A DNA stretch of 5,028 bases from the NCBI GenBank assembly GCA_022701965.1, contig JAKONL010000454.1, forward strand, positions 1-5,028, given 5' to 3'. Below, piece after piece: positions 1 to 5,028 of the stretch (its first letter is position 1; every line of letters starts with the position of its first letter). The position numbers were made by a program, and so were the translations under genes. The notes below the pieces were generated by a model. That model was not told the DNA's origin, did no database searches, and worked only from the letters and a program-made list of their open reading frames with translations. This DNA comes from Burkholderiaceae bacterium (GTDB lineage: Bacteria; Pseudomonadota; Gammaproteobacteria; Burkholderiales; Burkholderiaceae).

Positions 1-894
1 GCTTCTTCTGGATCAGCTGGTTGGCCGCCAGCGGGCGGCCGAACTGCTTGCGGTCGAGCGTGTACTGGCGGGCGCGGTGCATGCAGTCCTCGGCCGCGCC
101 GAGCGCGCCCCAGGAGATGCCGTAGCGCGCGCTGTTGAGGCAGGTGAACGGACCCTTGAGGCCCTGGACCTCGGGGAACGCGTTCTCCTCGGGGCAGAAC
201 ACGCCGTCCATCACGATCTCGCCGGTGATGCTCGCGCGCAGGCCGACCTTGCTGTGGATCGCCGGCGCGCTCAGGCCCTTCATGCCCTTCTCCAGCACGA
301 AGCCGCGGATCGGGCCGACGGTGCCCGACTCGCTGACTTCCTTGGCCCAGACCACGAACACGTCCGCGATCGGCGAATTGCTGATCCACATCTTGCTGCC
401 CGAGAGCGAATAACCGCCCGCCACCTTCTTCGCGCGGGTGGCCATGCTGCCGGGGTCGGAGCCGTGGTCGGGTTCGGTCAGGCCGAAGCAGCCGATCCAT
501 TCACCCGTAGCCAGCTTCGGCAGGAACTTCTGCTTCTGCGCCTCGGTGCCGAATTCGTTGATCGGCACCATCACCAGCGAGCTCTGCACGCTGGCCATCG
601 AGCGGTAGCCCGAATCCACGCGCTCGACTTCGCGCGCGATCAGGCCGTAGGCGACGTAGTTCAGGCCCGGGCCGCCGTACTGCTCGGGAATCGTCGGGCC
701 GAGCAGGCCGAGTTCGCCCATCTCGCGAAAGATTGCCGGAGCGGTCGCTCCGCTGCGTAACCCCTCGACCACGCGCGGCAGCAGGCGCTCCTGGCAGTAC
801 GCGTTGGCCGCGTCGCGGATCATGCGTTCTTCGTCGGTGAGTTCTGGTCGAGCAACAGCGGATCGTCCCAGTGGAATGCAGCTTTGGTGGCCAT
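1..894 (-). CDS. gcdH: Glutaryl-CoA dehydrogenase (GcdH), 3'-truncated by window edge, with an apparent frameshift
   Basis: This FAD-dependent acyl-CoA dehydrogenase oxidatively decarboxylates glutaryl-CoA to crotonyl-CoA in the cytoplasm, in the lysine/tryptophan/glutarate breakdown route. The start at 894 gives [17 protein letters not shown], typical of betaproteobacterial GcdH. The frame then shifts: codon CAG (846-844) is followed by two bases instead of three before [12 protein letters not shown] resumes at 841. Reading straight on from the start gives a stop at 820-822. After correction about 298 residues are visible of a usual 390-400. Seen in order: [19 protein letters not shown], the substrate-pocket segment [13 protein letters not shown] (about residues 97-109), the FAD-contact motif [16 protein letters not shown] (about 136-151), [10 protein letters not shown], and [18 protein letters not shown] at the edge. 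The catalytic Glu (in YEGTHDIH of the family) lies outside the window. A GGGA at 901-904 is a modest ribosome-binding site. Identity is very likely; whether the gene is intact is uncertain. Confidence 0.9.
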
Positions 895-937
895 GGCGTG
901 TCCCGGTCGTTCGGTGAGAAAAGGAAAGAGTGGAGCC

Positions 938-966
938 ATCCTAGCCGCGCCCCCGGTGACGCGCAA
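938..966 (-). promoter_or_regulatory. Putative sigma-70-like promoter for gcdH
   Basis: On the minus strand, TTGCGC (966-961) and TAGGAT (943-938) are separated by exactly 17 bases. They match the -35 and -10 consensus at three and four positions. Transcription would start near 931, giving a leader of about 37 bases before the gcdH ATG at 894. The -35 box is weak, as expected for a promoter needing a LysR-type activator. The call rests on box resemblance, spacing and the well-placed dyad upstream. Confidence 0.45.
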
Positions 967-987
967 ACGAGTGTTTCGCACCGACAC

Positions 988-1002
988 ATGCGTCACGCGC
1001 AT
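988..1002. promoter_or_regulatory. Candidate LysR-type regulator binding box (T-N11-A dyad)
   Basis: The sequence ATGCG-TCACG-CGCAT is a perfect 5-bp inverted repeat with a 5-base spacer. It contains T989 and A1001 in the T-N11-A arrangement typical of LysR-family recognition sites. Its centre (995) lies about 64 bases upstream of the predicted gcdH start point, the usual recognition-site position for LysR activators. A looser TGT...ACA half-palindrome at 972-986, also in T-N11-A phase, sits between this box and the -35 region and could be the secondary activation site. The natural ligand of the site would be the divergent regulator starting at 1072. Confidence 0.5.
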
Positions 1003-1055
1003 ATCTGGCGACCCGATCGACGTCGGATCCGTCCTCTGGTCTCGGCGAACCCACA

Positions 1056-1061
1056 TACACT
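1056..1061 (+). promoter_or_regulatory. Possible -10 element of the LysR-type regulator gene
   Basis: TACACT fits the -10 consensus at four of six positions and lies 10 bases upstream of the ATG at 1072. A start point about 7 bases downstream would leave a leader of only a few bases. No purine-rich ribosome-binding site precedes the ATG. No good -35 box is seen 17 bases upstream. This is weak evidence on its own. Confidence 0.25.
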
Positions 1062-1071
1062 GAATTCATAT

Positions 1072-1992
1072 ATGAGACGCAAGATTCCTCCGCTGCAGAC
1101 GTTGTTGTGCTTCGACGCGGCGGCGCGCCACGAAAGCTACACCCGTGCGGCGCAGGAGCTCGCGCTCACGCAGAGCGCGGTGTCCCGACAGATCGGATCG
1201 CTGGAGGAATTCCTCGGCACGGCACTCTTCAGGCGCACGCGCCACGGCGTCGAGCTGACTGCCGGTGGCCGGGCCTACGCGCGCCAGGTCGCAGCGCGAC
1301 TTGAGGCGATCGAACGTGACACGCTCGATGCGATGGCCCGCCACGACGCGAGTGGTGCACTGTCGCTGGCGGCCGTTCCGACCTTCGCCACGCGCTGGCT
1401 CATCCCGCGCCTGAGCGACTTCGCGCGGCGCTGGCCCGACATCGTGGTCCACATCGAGACGCGCACCCGCCCCTTCCTGTTCAACGACACCGAATTCGAT
1501 GCCGCGCTGTACGCGGGAACGCCCGCACAGGTCGCGAACTGGCCCGGTACGCAGGCCGTGCGGCTGCTCAGCGAGGACGTGACGCCCGTCTGCAGCCCGG
1601 GCCTGCTGAAGCAGCATGTCGCCGGACCCCGCAAGGAGGCGTCGCCGGCCGAGGTCGCCACCATGCCGCTGCTGCAGCAGAGCACGCGGCCCGACGGCTG
1701 GCGCCAGTGGTTCGACGCGCAGGGCGTGCATGCGCCGCTCTCGCGCTCGGGGCCGCGTCACGAGCTCTTCTCGATGCTGGCCGTCGCGGCAGCGCACGGC
1801 CTCGGCGTGGCGCTGATTCCGACGCTGCTGATCGAGGAGGAACTCGCGCGCGGCGATCTCGTGATCGCCTGCACCAGGCCGCTCGAGGGAGAACGCAGCT
1901 ATTACCTGGTGCTGCCCGAATCGGCGCGGGACGTCCAGGTGCTGCAGCGATTTCGCGACTGGCTGGTGGAGGCGGCCGGCGGCGTTCCGTGA
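1072..1992 (+). CDS. LysR-type transcriptional regulator, GcdR/GcvA-like
   Basis: A complete 306-residue cytoplasmic DNA-binding regulator of the usual LysR length. Residues about 5-64 form the winged helix-turn-helix: FDAAARHESYTRAAQELALT followed by recognition helix QSAVSRQIGSLEEFLG and wing LFRRTRHGVELT. Residues about 95-300 are the ligand-binding domain. The wording LSLAAVPTFATRWLIPRL and FDAALYAGTPAQVANWPG is characteristic of the GcdR/TrpI/HvrB/AmpR/GcvA subgroup. The frame is open back to 871, but family similarity begins at MRRKIPPLQT, so 1072 is chosen. The gene diverges from gcdH with a 177-base shared control region containing a T-N11-A dyad, the classical layout of a LysR regulator and its target. 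It is therefore inferred to activate gcdH, probably in response to glutarate or glutaryl-CoA-related metabolites. The ligand is not shown by the sequence. The name gcdR would fit by context. Confidence 0.9.
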   Translation: MRRKIPPLQTLLCFDAAARHESYTRAAQELALTQSAVSRQIGSLEEFLGTALFRRTRHGVELTAGGRAYARQVAARLEAIERDTLDAMARHDASGALSLAAVPTFATRWLIPRLSDFARRWPDIVVHIETRTRPFLFNDTEFDAALYAGTPAQVANWPGTQAVRLLSEDVTPVCSPGLLKQHVAGPRKEASPAEVATMPLLQQSTRPDGWRQWFDAQGVHAPLSRSGPRHELFSMLAVAAAHGLGVALIPTLLIEEELARGDLVIACTRPLEGERSYYLVLPESARDVQVLQRFRDWLVEAAGGVP

Positions 1993-2000
1993 GTCGGCGA

Positions 2001-2018
2001 GCCGGCATGAGCACCGGC
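2001..2018 (+). terminator. Weak hairpin just after the LysR-type regulator gene
   Basis: GCCGG (2001-2005) and CCGGC (2014-2018) can pair across an 8-base loop, starting 9 bases after the regulator's stop codon. No T tract follows. It may slow or terminate transcription, but it may equally be chance in GC-rich DNA. Confidence 0.2.
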
Positions 2019-2106
2019 ATCGACGACCGTGCAAGGCTCACCCCGCGAGGCGATCGGGACGATATGGTGCAATCCGTTTTTTTCGATCTTCCGACGACCT
2101 CTCTCC

Positions 2107-2508
2107 ATGCTCCAGACCTTGACGCCCTTCCTCATTCACTGGGCCACCATCGCGGTTTCCCTGTGGGTCGCCAGCCTCCTGTTCCGCGGACTGCGCTTCG
2201 ACAACACTGCTTCGCTGCTGGTCTCGGCGCTGCTCCTGGGTTTCGCGAACGCGGTCGTCAAGCCGTTGCTGATCGTTCTGACGCTCCCGTTGACGCTGCT
2301 GACCTTCGGCCTCTTCCTGCTGGTGATCAACGCGCTGATGATCCTGCTGGTGTCGGCGATCGTGCGCGGCTTCAAGGTGTCGGGCTTCTGGACCGCGCTC
2401 TTCGCCAGCATCTTCGTCTCGCTGTTGAGCATCGCGATCGGATCGATGCTCGGTGGCGGCGACCCCGCCACGACGATCCGCATGCCGCAAAACGGCGTCT
2501 GGCTCTGA
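2107..2508 (+). CDS. Phage holin family / YvlD-like four-helix membrane protein
   Basis: A complete 133-residue inner-membrane protein of the PF04020 ('phage holin family 4') type. Four hydrophobic stretches are visible at about residues 6-26, 36-61, 64-86 and 93-115. The family's most conserved wording is present: GFANAVVKPLLIVLTLPLTL (residues 45-64), LTFGLFLLVINALMILLVS, and RGFKVSGFWTALFASIFVSL (87-106). The short tail (GGGDPATTIRMPQNGVWL) is polar. The ATG at 2107 is preferred because MLQTLTPFLIHW begins the first helix. An in-frame GTG at 2029 would add 26 residues unlike the family. No clear ribosome-binding site is seen. Despite the family name these proteins are common on bacterial chromosomes and no lysis genes lie nearby, so a lytic role is not supported. 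Molecular function is unknown. The gene may be read from its own promoter or through from the LysR gene 114 bases upstream. Confidence 0.85.
   Translation: MLQTLTPFLIHWATIAVSLWVASLLFRGLRFDNTASLLVSALLLGFANAVVKPLLIVLTLPLTLLTFGLFLLVINALMILLVSAIVRGFKVSGFWTALFASIFVSLLSIAIGSMLGGGDPATTIRMPQNGVWL
2482..2498. terminator. Hairpin shared by two convergent genes, possible weak bidirectional terminator
   Basis: GCCG (2484-2487) and CGGC (2493-2496) pair across a CAAAA loop, extended by a U-G and an A-U pair. The hairpin lies in the last codons of the holin-like gene and about 15 bases beyond the stop of the convergent minus-strand gene. It has no T tract on either side, so it is at best a weak terminator. 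It is the only candidate at this junction. Confidence 0.2.
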
Positions 2509-2512
2509 CGGC

Positions 2513-3091
2513 CTAGAACAGGATTTCCTTGCGGATGCTCACGCAGCCGGCCCCTGCGGGCATCAGGTAGATGTGCTGGCTGGCGCCGGCGACGAGCGTG
2601 CCGATCTCCGATCCGAGCGGATGAATGGCGCTCAGCCCACGCAGTTCGTCGATCACAAGCTGGTCGCAGACCTTGGGCCAGTAGCGGATGTCGTCGTAGC
2701 CGCCGTCGCAACCGTTTCGCGCATTCGGCGCGAGGTAGGCACTGACGAAATGCATGCCTTGAGCGTCGCGCGTCTCGATCGAGGCGCTGATCAACGCCTG
2801 GTCGGCACTGCCGGACGGCGCCAGCACGACGCCGGCGCTCGGACTGGCGCCGACGACCTGGTCGCCGATGCGACGTGCCATGTCGGCGCAGCGCGAAGCG
2901 CCGACCTGCCGGGCGAGCATCTCGACCGGATTGATCGGCCCCGCTGCCGGCGCCGGAACTTGGCCGAAGACCTGGGCGGCGATCAGGCCGCCCAGGAAAA
3001 CGCCGACCTTGGCGATCGAGCGACCGAGTCGACCGCTCGCGACGCCTACCGAAGTCTGCGGTCGCGAAGGTCGTACGGCGCCTGGGTGCAT
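2513..3091 (-). CDS. Hypothetical exported or membrane-anchored protein, third gene of the adhesin operon
   Basis: I do not recognise this 192-residue protein. The N-terminal ~28 residues are polar and basic (ending RLGRSIAK). Then comes a hydrophobic stretch at about 29-43 (VGVFLGGLIAAQVFG) and a V-P-A site at 45-47, consistent with a signal peptide or a membrane anchor. The remaining ~145 residues are soluble-looking, with four cysteines (68, 128, 142, 183). That even number suits two disulfides in the periplasm. Noticeable segments are NGCDGGYDDIRYWPKVCDQL (127-146) and the C-terminal CVSIRKEILF. The ATG at 3091 lies 16 bases after the OmpA-family gene's stop, with a weak CAGG upstream. 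The frame is open further back into that gene, but those residues are arginine-rich shadow sequence. Spacing and strand imply co-transcription with the adhesin and OmpA-family genes and a related envelope role. That role is inference only. Confidence 0.7.
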   Translation of the reverse strand: MHPGAVRPSRPQTSVGVASGRLGRSIAKVGVFLGGLIAAQVFGQVPAPAAGPINPVEMLARQVGASRCADMARRIGDQVVGASPSAGVVLAPSGSADQALISASIETRDAQGMHFVSAYLAPNARNGCDGGYDDIRYWPKVCDQLVIDELRGLSAIHPLGSEIGTLVAGASQHIYLMPAGAGCVSIRKEILF

Positions 3092-3107
3092 GGCCTGCAC
3101 GCCACGC

Positions 3108-4352
3108 CTACTGTCGGGTCTCGCCGGAGACGTCGAGCACCACGCGGCGATCGGGCTGCAGGCACTCGCGCAGCGCCTTCGTCGCCACGGTGCCCTTGCA
3201 GTCCGTCGTGACCGGATCGCGCTCGCCCAGGCCCCGCACCGACACCGAGCCGGCATTCACGCCGAGCTTGCGCAACATGGCGGCCACCGTTTCCGCGCGT
3301 CGCTGCGACAGGCGTTCGTTGTAGGCCGACGAGCCCAGCCGATCGGTGTAGCCCTTCACCTCGAGACGGTCGATGCGCGTGTATTCGTTGCGCAGCTTCC
3401 AGACGATCTTGTCGATCTCGGCACGCCCGTTGGGCAGCAGTGCCGCCTCGTTCGATCCATCGAAGCGGAACAGCGTCTCGCCCGAGAGCGTGAAGCGGCG
3501 CACCGACGGTGGCGGTGCGACCGGTGGCGGGGGTGGCGCGGCGACGACGGGCTCGCTGCAGGCCGCCAGACCTTCGTCGATCTTCGAGGCACGGCCCAGC
3601 GCGCGGGCGAGTGCGTCCTCGGCGTGCGACACGGGACGCAGGTTGGCTGCGACTTCGTATCCCGCCTCGACCAGGTCGGTCTCCATGCACGGCACCAGCT
3701 TCGGCACACAGCGCAACGCCTTCGGCGTCTGGTAGCCGGCCAGGCGCTGCCACAGATCCTCGCGCACGCCGGCCACCTGCGGCAGGCCGGCGAAGGCGGT
3801 GTCCGAACCGCGACGCGTCTCGGGCGTGACGAGCTCCGCGATGGTTCCGTTCGCCTGCAATGCCTCGATCTGGCGAGCCGCGATCGCGACGCTGGTCTCC
3901 GTGAGTCCGTTCAAGGCCACCTCGCGGTAACCATGGCGCGCCAGGTCGATCCAGCATTGGGCCTTGGCCGCACCGAAGGCGCGCGCGCCTTGCGCCATGT
4001 CGCCGCCGTCGCGCTGGCGAACCGCGTCGAGCGCCGATTGCGCGGCATCGATGTCGGCGGCGGTGATCCACGCATCGCCTTCGACCCTGGCGGGGAAGAC
4101 GCGCTGGGTGTCGCCGAACGAACCGGGCCGCATGTCGGCGGCGATCTGGCGCTCGACGACCGGGCCCGACCGCTGCAGGCCGGTCTCGGCGCCCTGCGCG
4201 CCCGCCGAATGGGCCAGCATCAGCGCCGCGCAGCCTGCCGCGACGCAGCCCAGTCGACCGGAAACCCGGTGCCGGGCCGCCGAGGCGGTGGCACCGGTCG
4301 CCGCAAGGCCCGTGGCCTCCTGCGGAGATGTGGTGTGTTTGCGATTCTTCAT
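3108..4352 (-). CDS. OmpA-family protein with peptidoglycan-binding domain, TpgA-like adhesin partner
   Basis: A complete 414-residue envelope protein. A long basic leader (residues 1-35) precedes a hydrophobic core (about 36-47) and LAHSAGAQ, a plausible signal-peptidase site near 50-53. Residues about 60-265 form a family-unclear domain with four cysteines (133, 215, 222, 265). A proline-rich linker follows (APPPPPVAPPP, 272-282), then an OmpA C-terminal domain (about 285-412). That domain carries GYTDRLGSSAYNERLSQRRA, with D337 and R352 at the spacing of the residues that bind diaminopimelate in Acinetobacter OmpA. Cysteines C385 and C397 have the same 12-residue spacing as the E. coli OmpA disulfide. 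No beta-barrel is evident. The start at 4352 lies 11 bases after the autotransporter's stop, without a strong ribosome-binding site, which suggests coupled translation. By analogy with AtaA-TpgA it probably anchors or stabilises the adhesin at the peptidoglycan. The domain call is firm; the partnership is inferred. Confidence 0.88.
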   Translation of the reverse strand: MKNRKHTTSPQEATGLAATGATASAARHRVSGRLGCVAAGCAALMLAHSAGAQGAETGLQRSGPVVERQIAADMRPGSFGDTQRVFPARVEGDAWITAADIDAAQSALDAVRQRDGGDMAQGARAFGAAKAQCWIDLARHGYREVALNGLTETSVAIAARQIEALQANGTIAELVTPETRRGSDTAFAGLPQVAGVREDLWQRLAGYQTPKALRCVPKLVPCMETDLVEAGYEVAANLRPVSHAEDALARALGRASKIDEGLAACSEPVVAAPPPPPVAPPPSVRRFTLSGETLFRFDGSNEAALLPNGRAEIDKIVWKLRNEYTRIDRLEVKGYTDRLGSSAYNERLSQRRAETVAAMLRKLGVNAGSVSVRGLGERDPVTTDCKGTVATKALRECLQPDRRVVLDVSGETRQ

Positions 4353-4363
4353 GGCTGCTGCGA

Positions 4364-5028
4364 TCAGTCGCCGAAGGCTGCGGAGAAGCCGACCTGGATG
4401 ACCGGCTTGCCACCGGTCGCGCTGGCGACGCCGGCGTAGACCTTCTGGCGTCCGCTCTGGAACAGGTAGTTTCCGCCCACGCCCACGGCCGTCTCGCCTT
4501 GGTAGTGGCCCGCGCCTGCCGACATCACGAACTGACCCGGATGCTGCTGGACCGGCTGGAACGACAGTGCCGCGGTCGAGGCGATGGCACGGTTCGCGCC
4601 GCGCTGCATCGAGTTCATGCGCTGTTCGACGCTCGCGGCCAGACCCTTGACCTGGCCCACGTTGGCGGCGTCCGTATCGCGAACGCCGGGAGCGACGTTC
4701 GAGATCACGCGCTCCGCACCTTCGCTGCCGACCGACACCGTTCCGGCGCTGTTGAACGTCGCGCCGTTGTTGAAGTACGCCGGGCGATAGGTTTCCGCGC
4801 TGCGGGTGGCGACCGAACCCGCACCCAGGGCGACGGAGTTCGCGGCACCGGCCTGTGCACCCTTGCCGACGGCCGTCGCAGAGTCCGCAGCCGTCTGCGC
4901 GCCGCTGCCGATCGCCACCGAGCCCGCGCCGTTGGACACCGCGGTCGGGCCGACGGCGATGCTGTCGGTTCCGACGGCCTTCGAGTCGGCGCCGGTCGAG
5001 TTGGCGTGGAAGTACTTGATGCCGGCGC
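4364..5028 (-). CDS. YadA-like trimeric autotransporter adhesin, C-terminal part (5' end outside window)
   Basis: The frame is open to the right edge, leaving the last 220 residues of a surface adhesin that forms homotrimers in the outer membrane (type Vc secretion). Visible in order: AGIKYFHANSTGADSKAVG, degenerate YadA-head repeats (about residues 17-73), a less regular stretch (YRPAYFNNGATFNSAGTVSV, 80-99), and a neck motif RVISNVAPGVRDTDAANVGQV (106-126, the family's DTDAxNVxQL). A short coiled-coil stalk follows (LAASVEQRMNSMQRGANRAI, 129-148), then the YadA anchor domain of four beta-strands per subunit (about 149-220: ASTAALSF, FVMSAGAGHYQGETAVGVGG, QKVYAGVASA, KPVIQVGFSAAFGD). An internal GTG at 4939 is not a real start, because repeats continue upstream of it. 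The protein ends in FGD rather than the usual terminal aromatic residue. The OmpA-family gene follows after 11 bases, implying an operon. Confidence 0.92.
   Translation of the reverse strand, partial: AGIKYFHANSTGADSKAVGTDSIAVGPTAVSNGAGSVAIGSGAQTAADSATAVGKGAQAGAANSVALGAGSVATRSAETYRPAYFNNGATFNSAGTVSVGSEGAERVISNVAPGVRDTDAANVGQVKGLAASVEQRMNSMQRGANRAIASTAALSFQPVQQHPGQFVMSAGAGHYQGETAVGVGGNYLFQSGRQKVYAGVASATGGKPVIQVGFSAAFGD
4808..4978 (-). repeat. Degenerate YadA head repeats within the autotransporter gene
   Basis: About four imperfect repeats of roughly 14 residues follow the pattern (S/T)xAVGxxAxAxxx. Examples are DSIAVGPTAV, GSVAIGSGAQ, DSATAVGKGAQ and NSVALGAGSVA. In this family each repeat adds one turn to a left-handed beta-roll head that is exposed at the cell surface. 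The array probably continues beyond the right edge. Confidence 0.75.

Noticed and set aside
77..760. Long plus-strand open frame of 227 codons opposite gcdH
   Set aside because: It is an Arg/Ala/His-rich antisense shadow in GC-rich DNA. The opposite strand encodes well-conserved GcdH.
735..765. Possible pair of compensating frameshifts in gcdH around [12 protein letters not shown]
   Set aside because: The segment has the same length as the family segment (E-A-F-R-H-E-K-T-D-P-A-I-F type) and keeps its anchor residues, so plain divergence explains it.
871..1071. 67-residue N-terminal extension of the LysR-type regulator
   Set aside because: The frame is open, but the extension has no family resemblance and covers the promoter region and the start of gcdH. 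LysR similarity begins at 1072.
1066..2034. Long minus-strand open frame opposite the LysR-type regulator
   Set aside because: Its composition (Arg, Gln and His runs) is that of a shadow frame. The plus strand encodes a complete, recognisable regulator.
2077..2083. Run of seven T as an intrinsic terminator for the LysR-type regulator gene
   Set aside because: Only a 4-bp stem (2053-2063) lies upstream and it is not adjacent to the T run, so no convincing terminator hairpin can be drawn.
2029..2106. Upstream GTG start for the holin-like protein
   Set aside because: It would add 26 residues without family resemblance. The ATG at 2107 begins directly before the first membrane helix.
2107..2508. 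Phage lysis cassette or prophage remnant
   Set aside because: The 'phage holin' label is a family name for widespread chromosomal membrane proteins. No endolysin, spanin, integrase or structural genes are near.
3046..4413. 455-codon minus-strand frame overlapping the OmpA-family gene
   Set aside because: It is a shifted, Arg/Gly-rich reading of the same strand. The OmpA domain motifs are only in the 3108-4352 frame.
2868..4439. 523-codon plus-strand open frame opposite the OmpA-family and adhesin genes
   Set aside because: It is an Arg-rich antisense shadow with no domain resemblance. The minus strand holds a clear OmpA domain and signal peptide across the same bases.

Overview
The window is about two-thirds GC and reads like the chromosome of a betaproteobacterium of the order Burkholderiales. 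A Comamonadaceae-type genome (Variovorax or Ramlibacter relatives) is my best guess, based on the wording of the GcdH and GcdR-like proteins and a trimeric autotransporter with a 'KYFHANS' head segment. The placement is inferred from protein resemblance only.

Left part (1-1992): a divergent regulator/enzyme pair. On the minus strand is gcdH, glutaryl-CoA dehydrogenase, cut by the left edge so that about the last quarter is missing. It carries an apparent single-base deletion after codon 17 (near 842-844). On the plus strand is a complete LysR-type regulator of the GcdR/GcvA subfamily. The 177-base intergenic region holds a sigma-70-like promoter facing gcdH. It also holds a perfect ATGCG-N5-CGCAT dyad with T-N11-A geometry, centred near -64 of that promoter, where a LysR-type activator normally binds. 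The pair probably couples glutaryl-CoA breakdown (lysine, tryptophan, glutarate or aromatic catabolism) to a sensed metabolite.

Middle (1993-2508): a short gap, then a complete small four-helix membrane protein of the 'phage holin family' (PF04020/YvlD-like). This is a housekeeping-type membrane protein, and no phage genes are visible.

Right part (2513-5028): three closely spaced minus-strand genes. In transcription order they are the C-terminal part of a YadA-like trimeric autotransporter adhesin (5' end outside the window), an OmpA-family periplasmic/outer-membrane protein with a complete peptidoglycan-binding domain, and an unrecognised 192-residue protein with an N-terminal hydrophobic segment and four cysteines. 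The gaps are 11 and 16 bases, so this looks like one operon. The layout resembles the Acinetobacter AtaA-TpgA pair, in which an OmpA-domain protein accompanies a trimeric adhesin and ties it to peptidoglycan. The third gene would be an additional, uncharacterised partner. The operon converges on the holin-like gene with only 4 bases between stop codons.

No tRNA, rRNA, CRISPR array, insertion sequence or phage module was seen.
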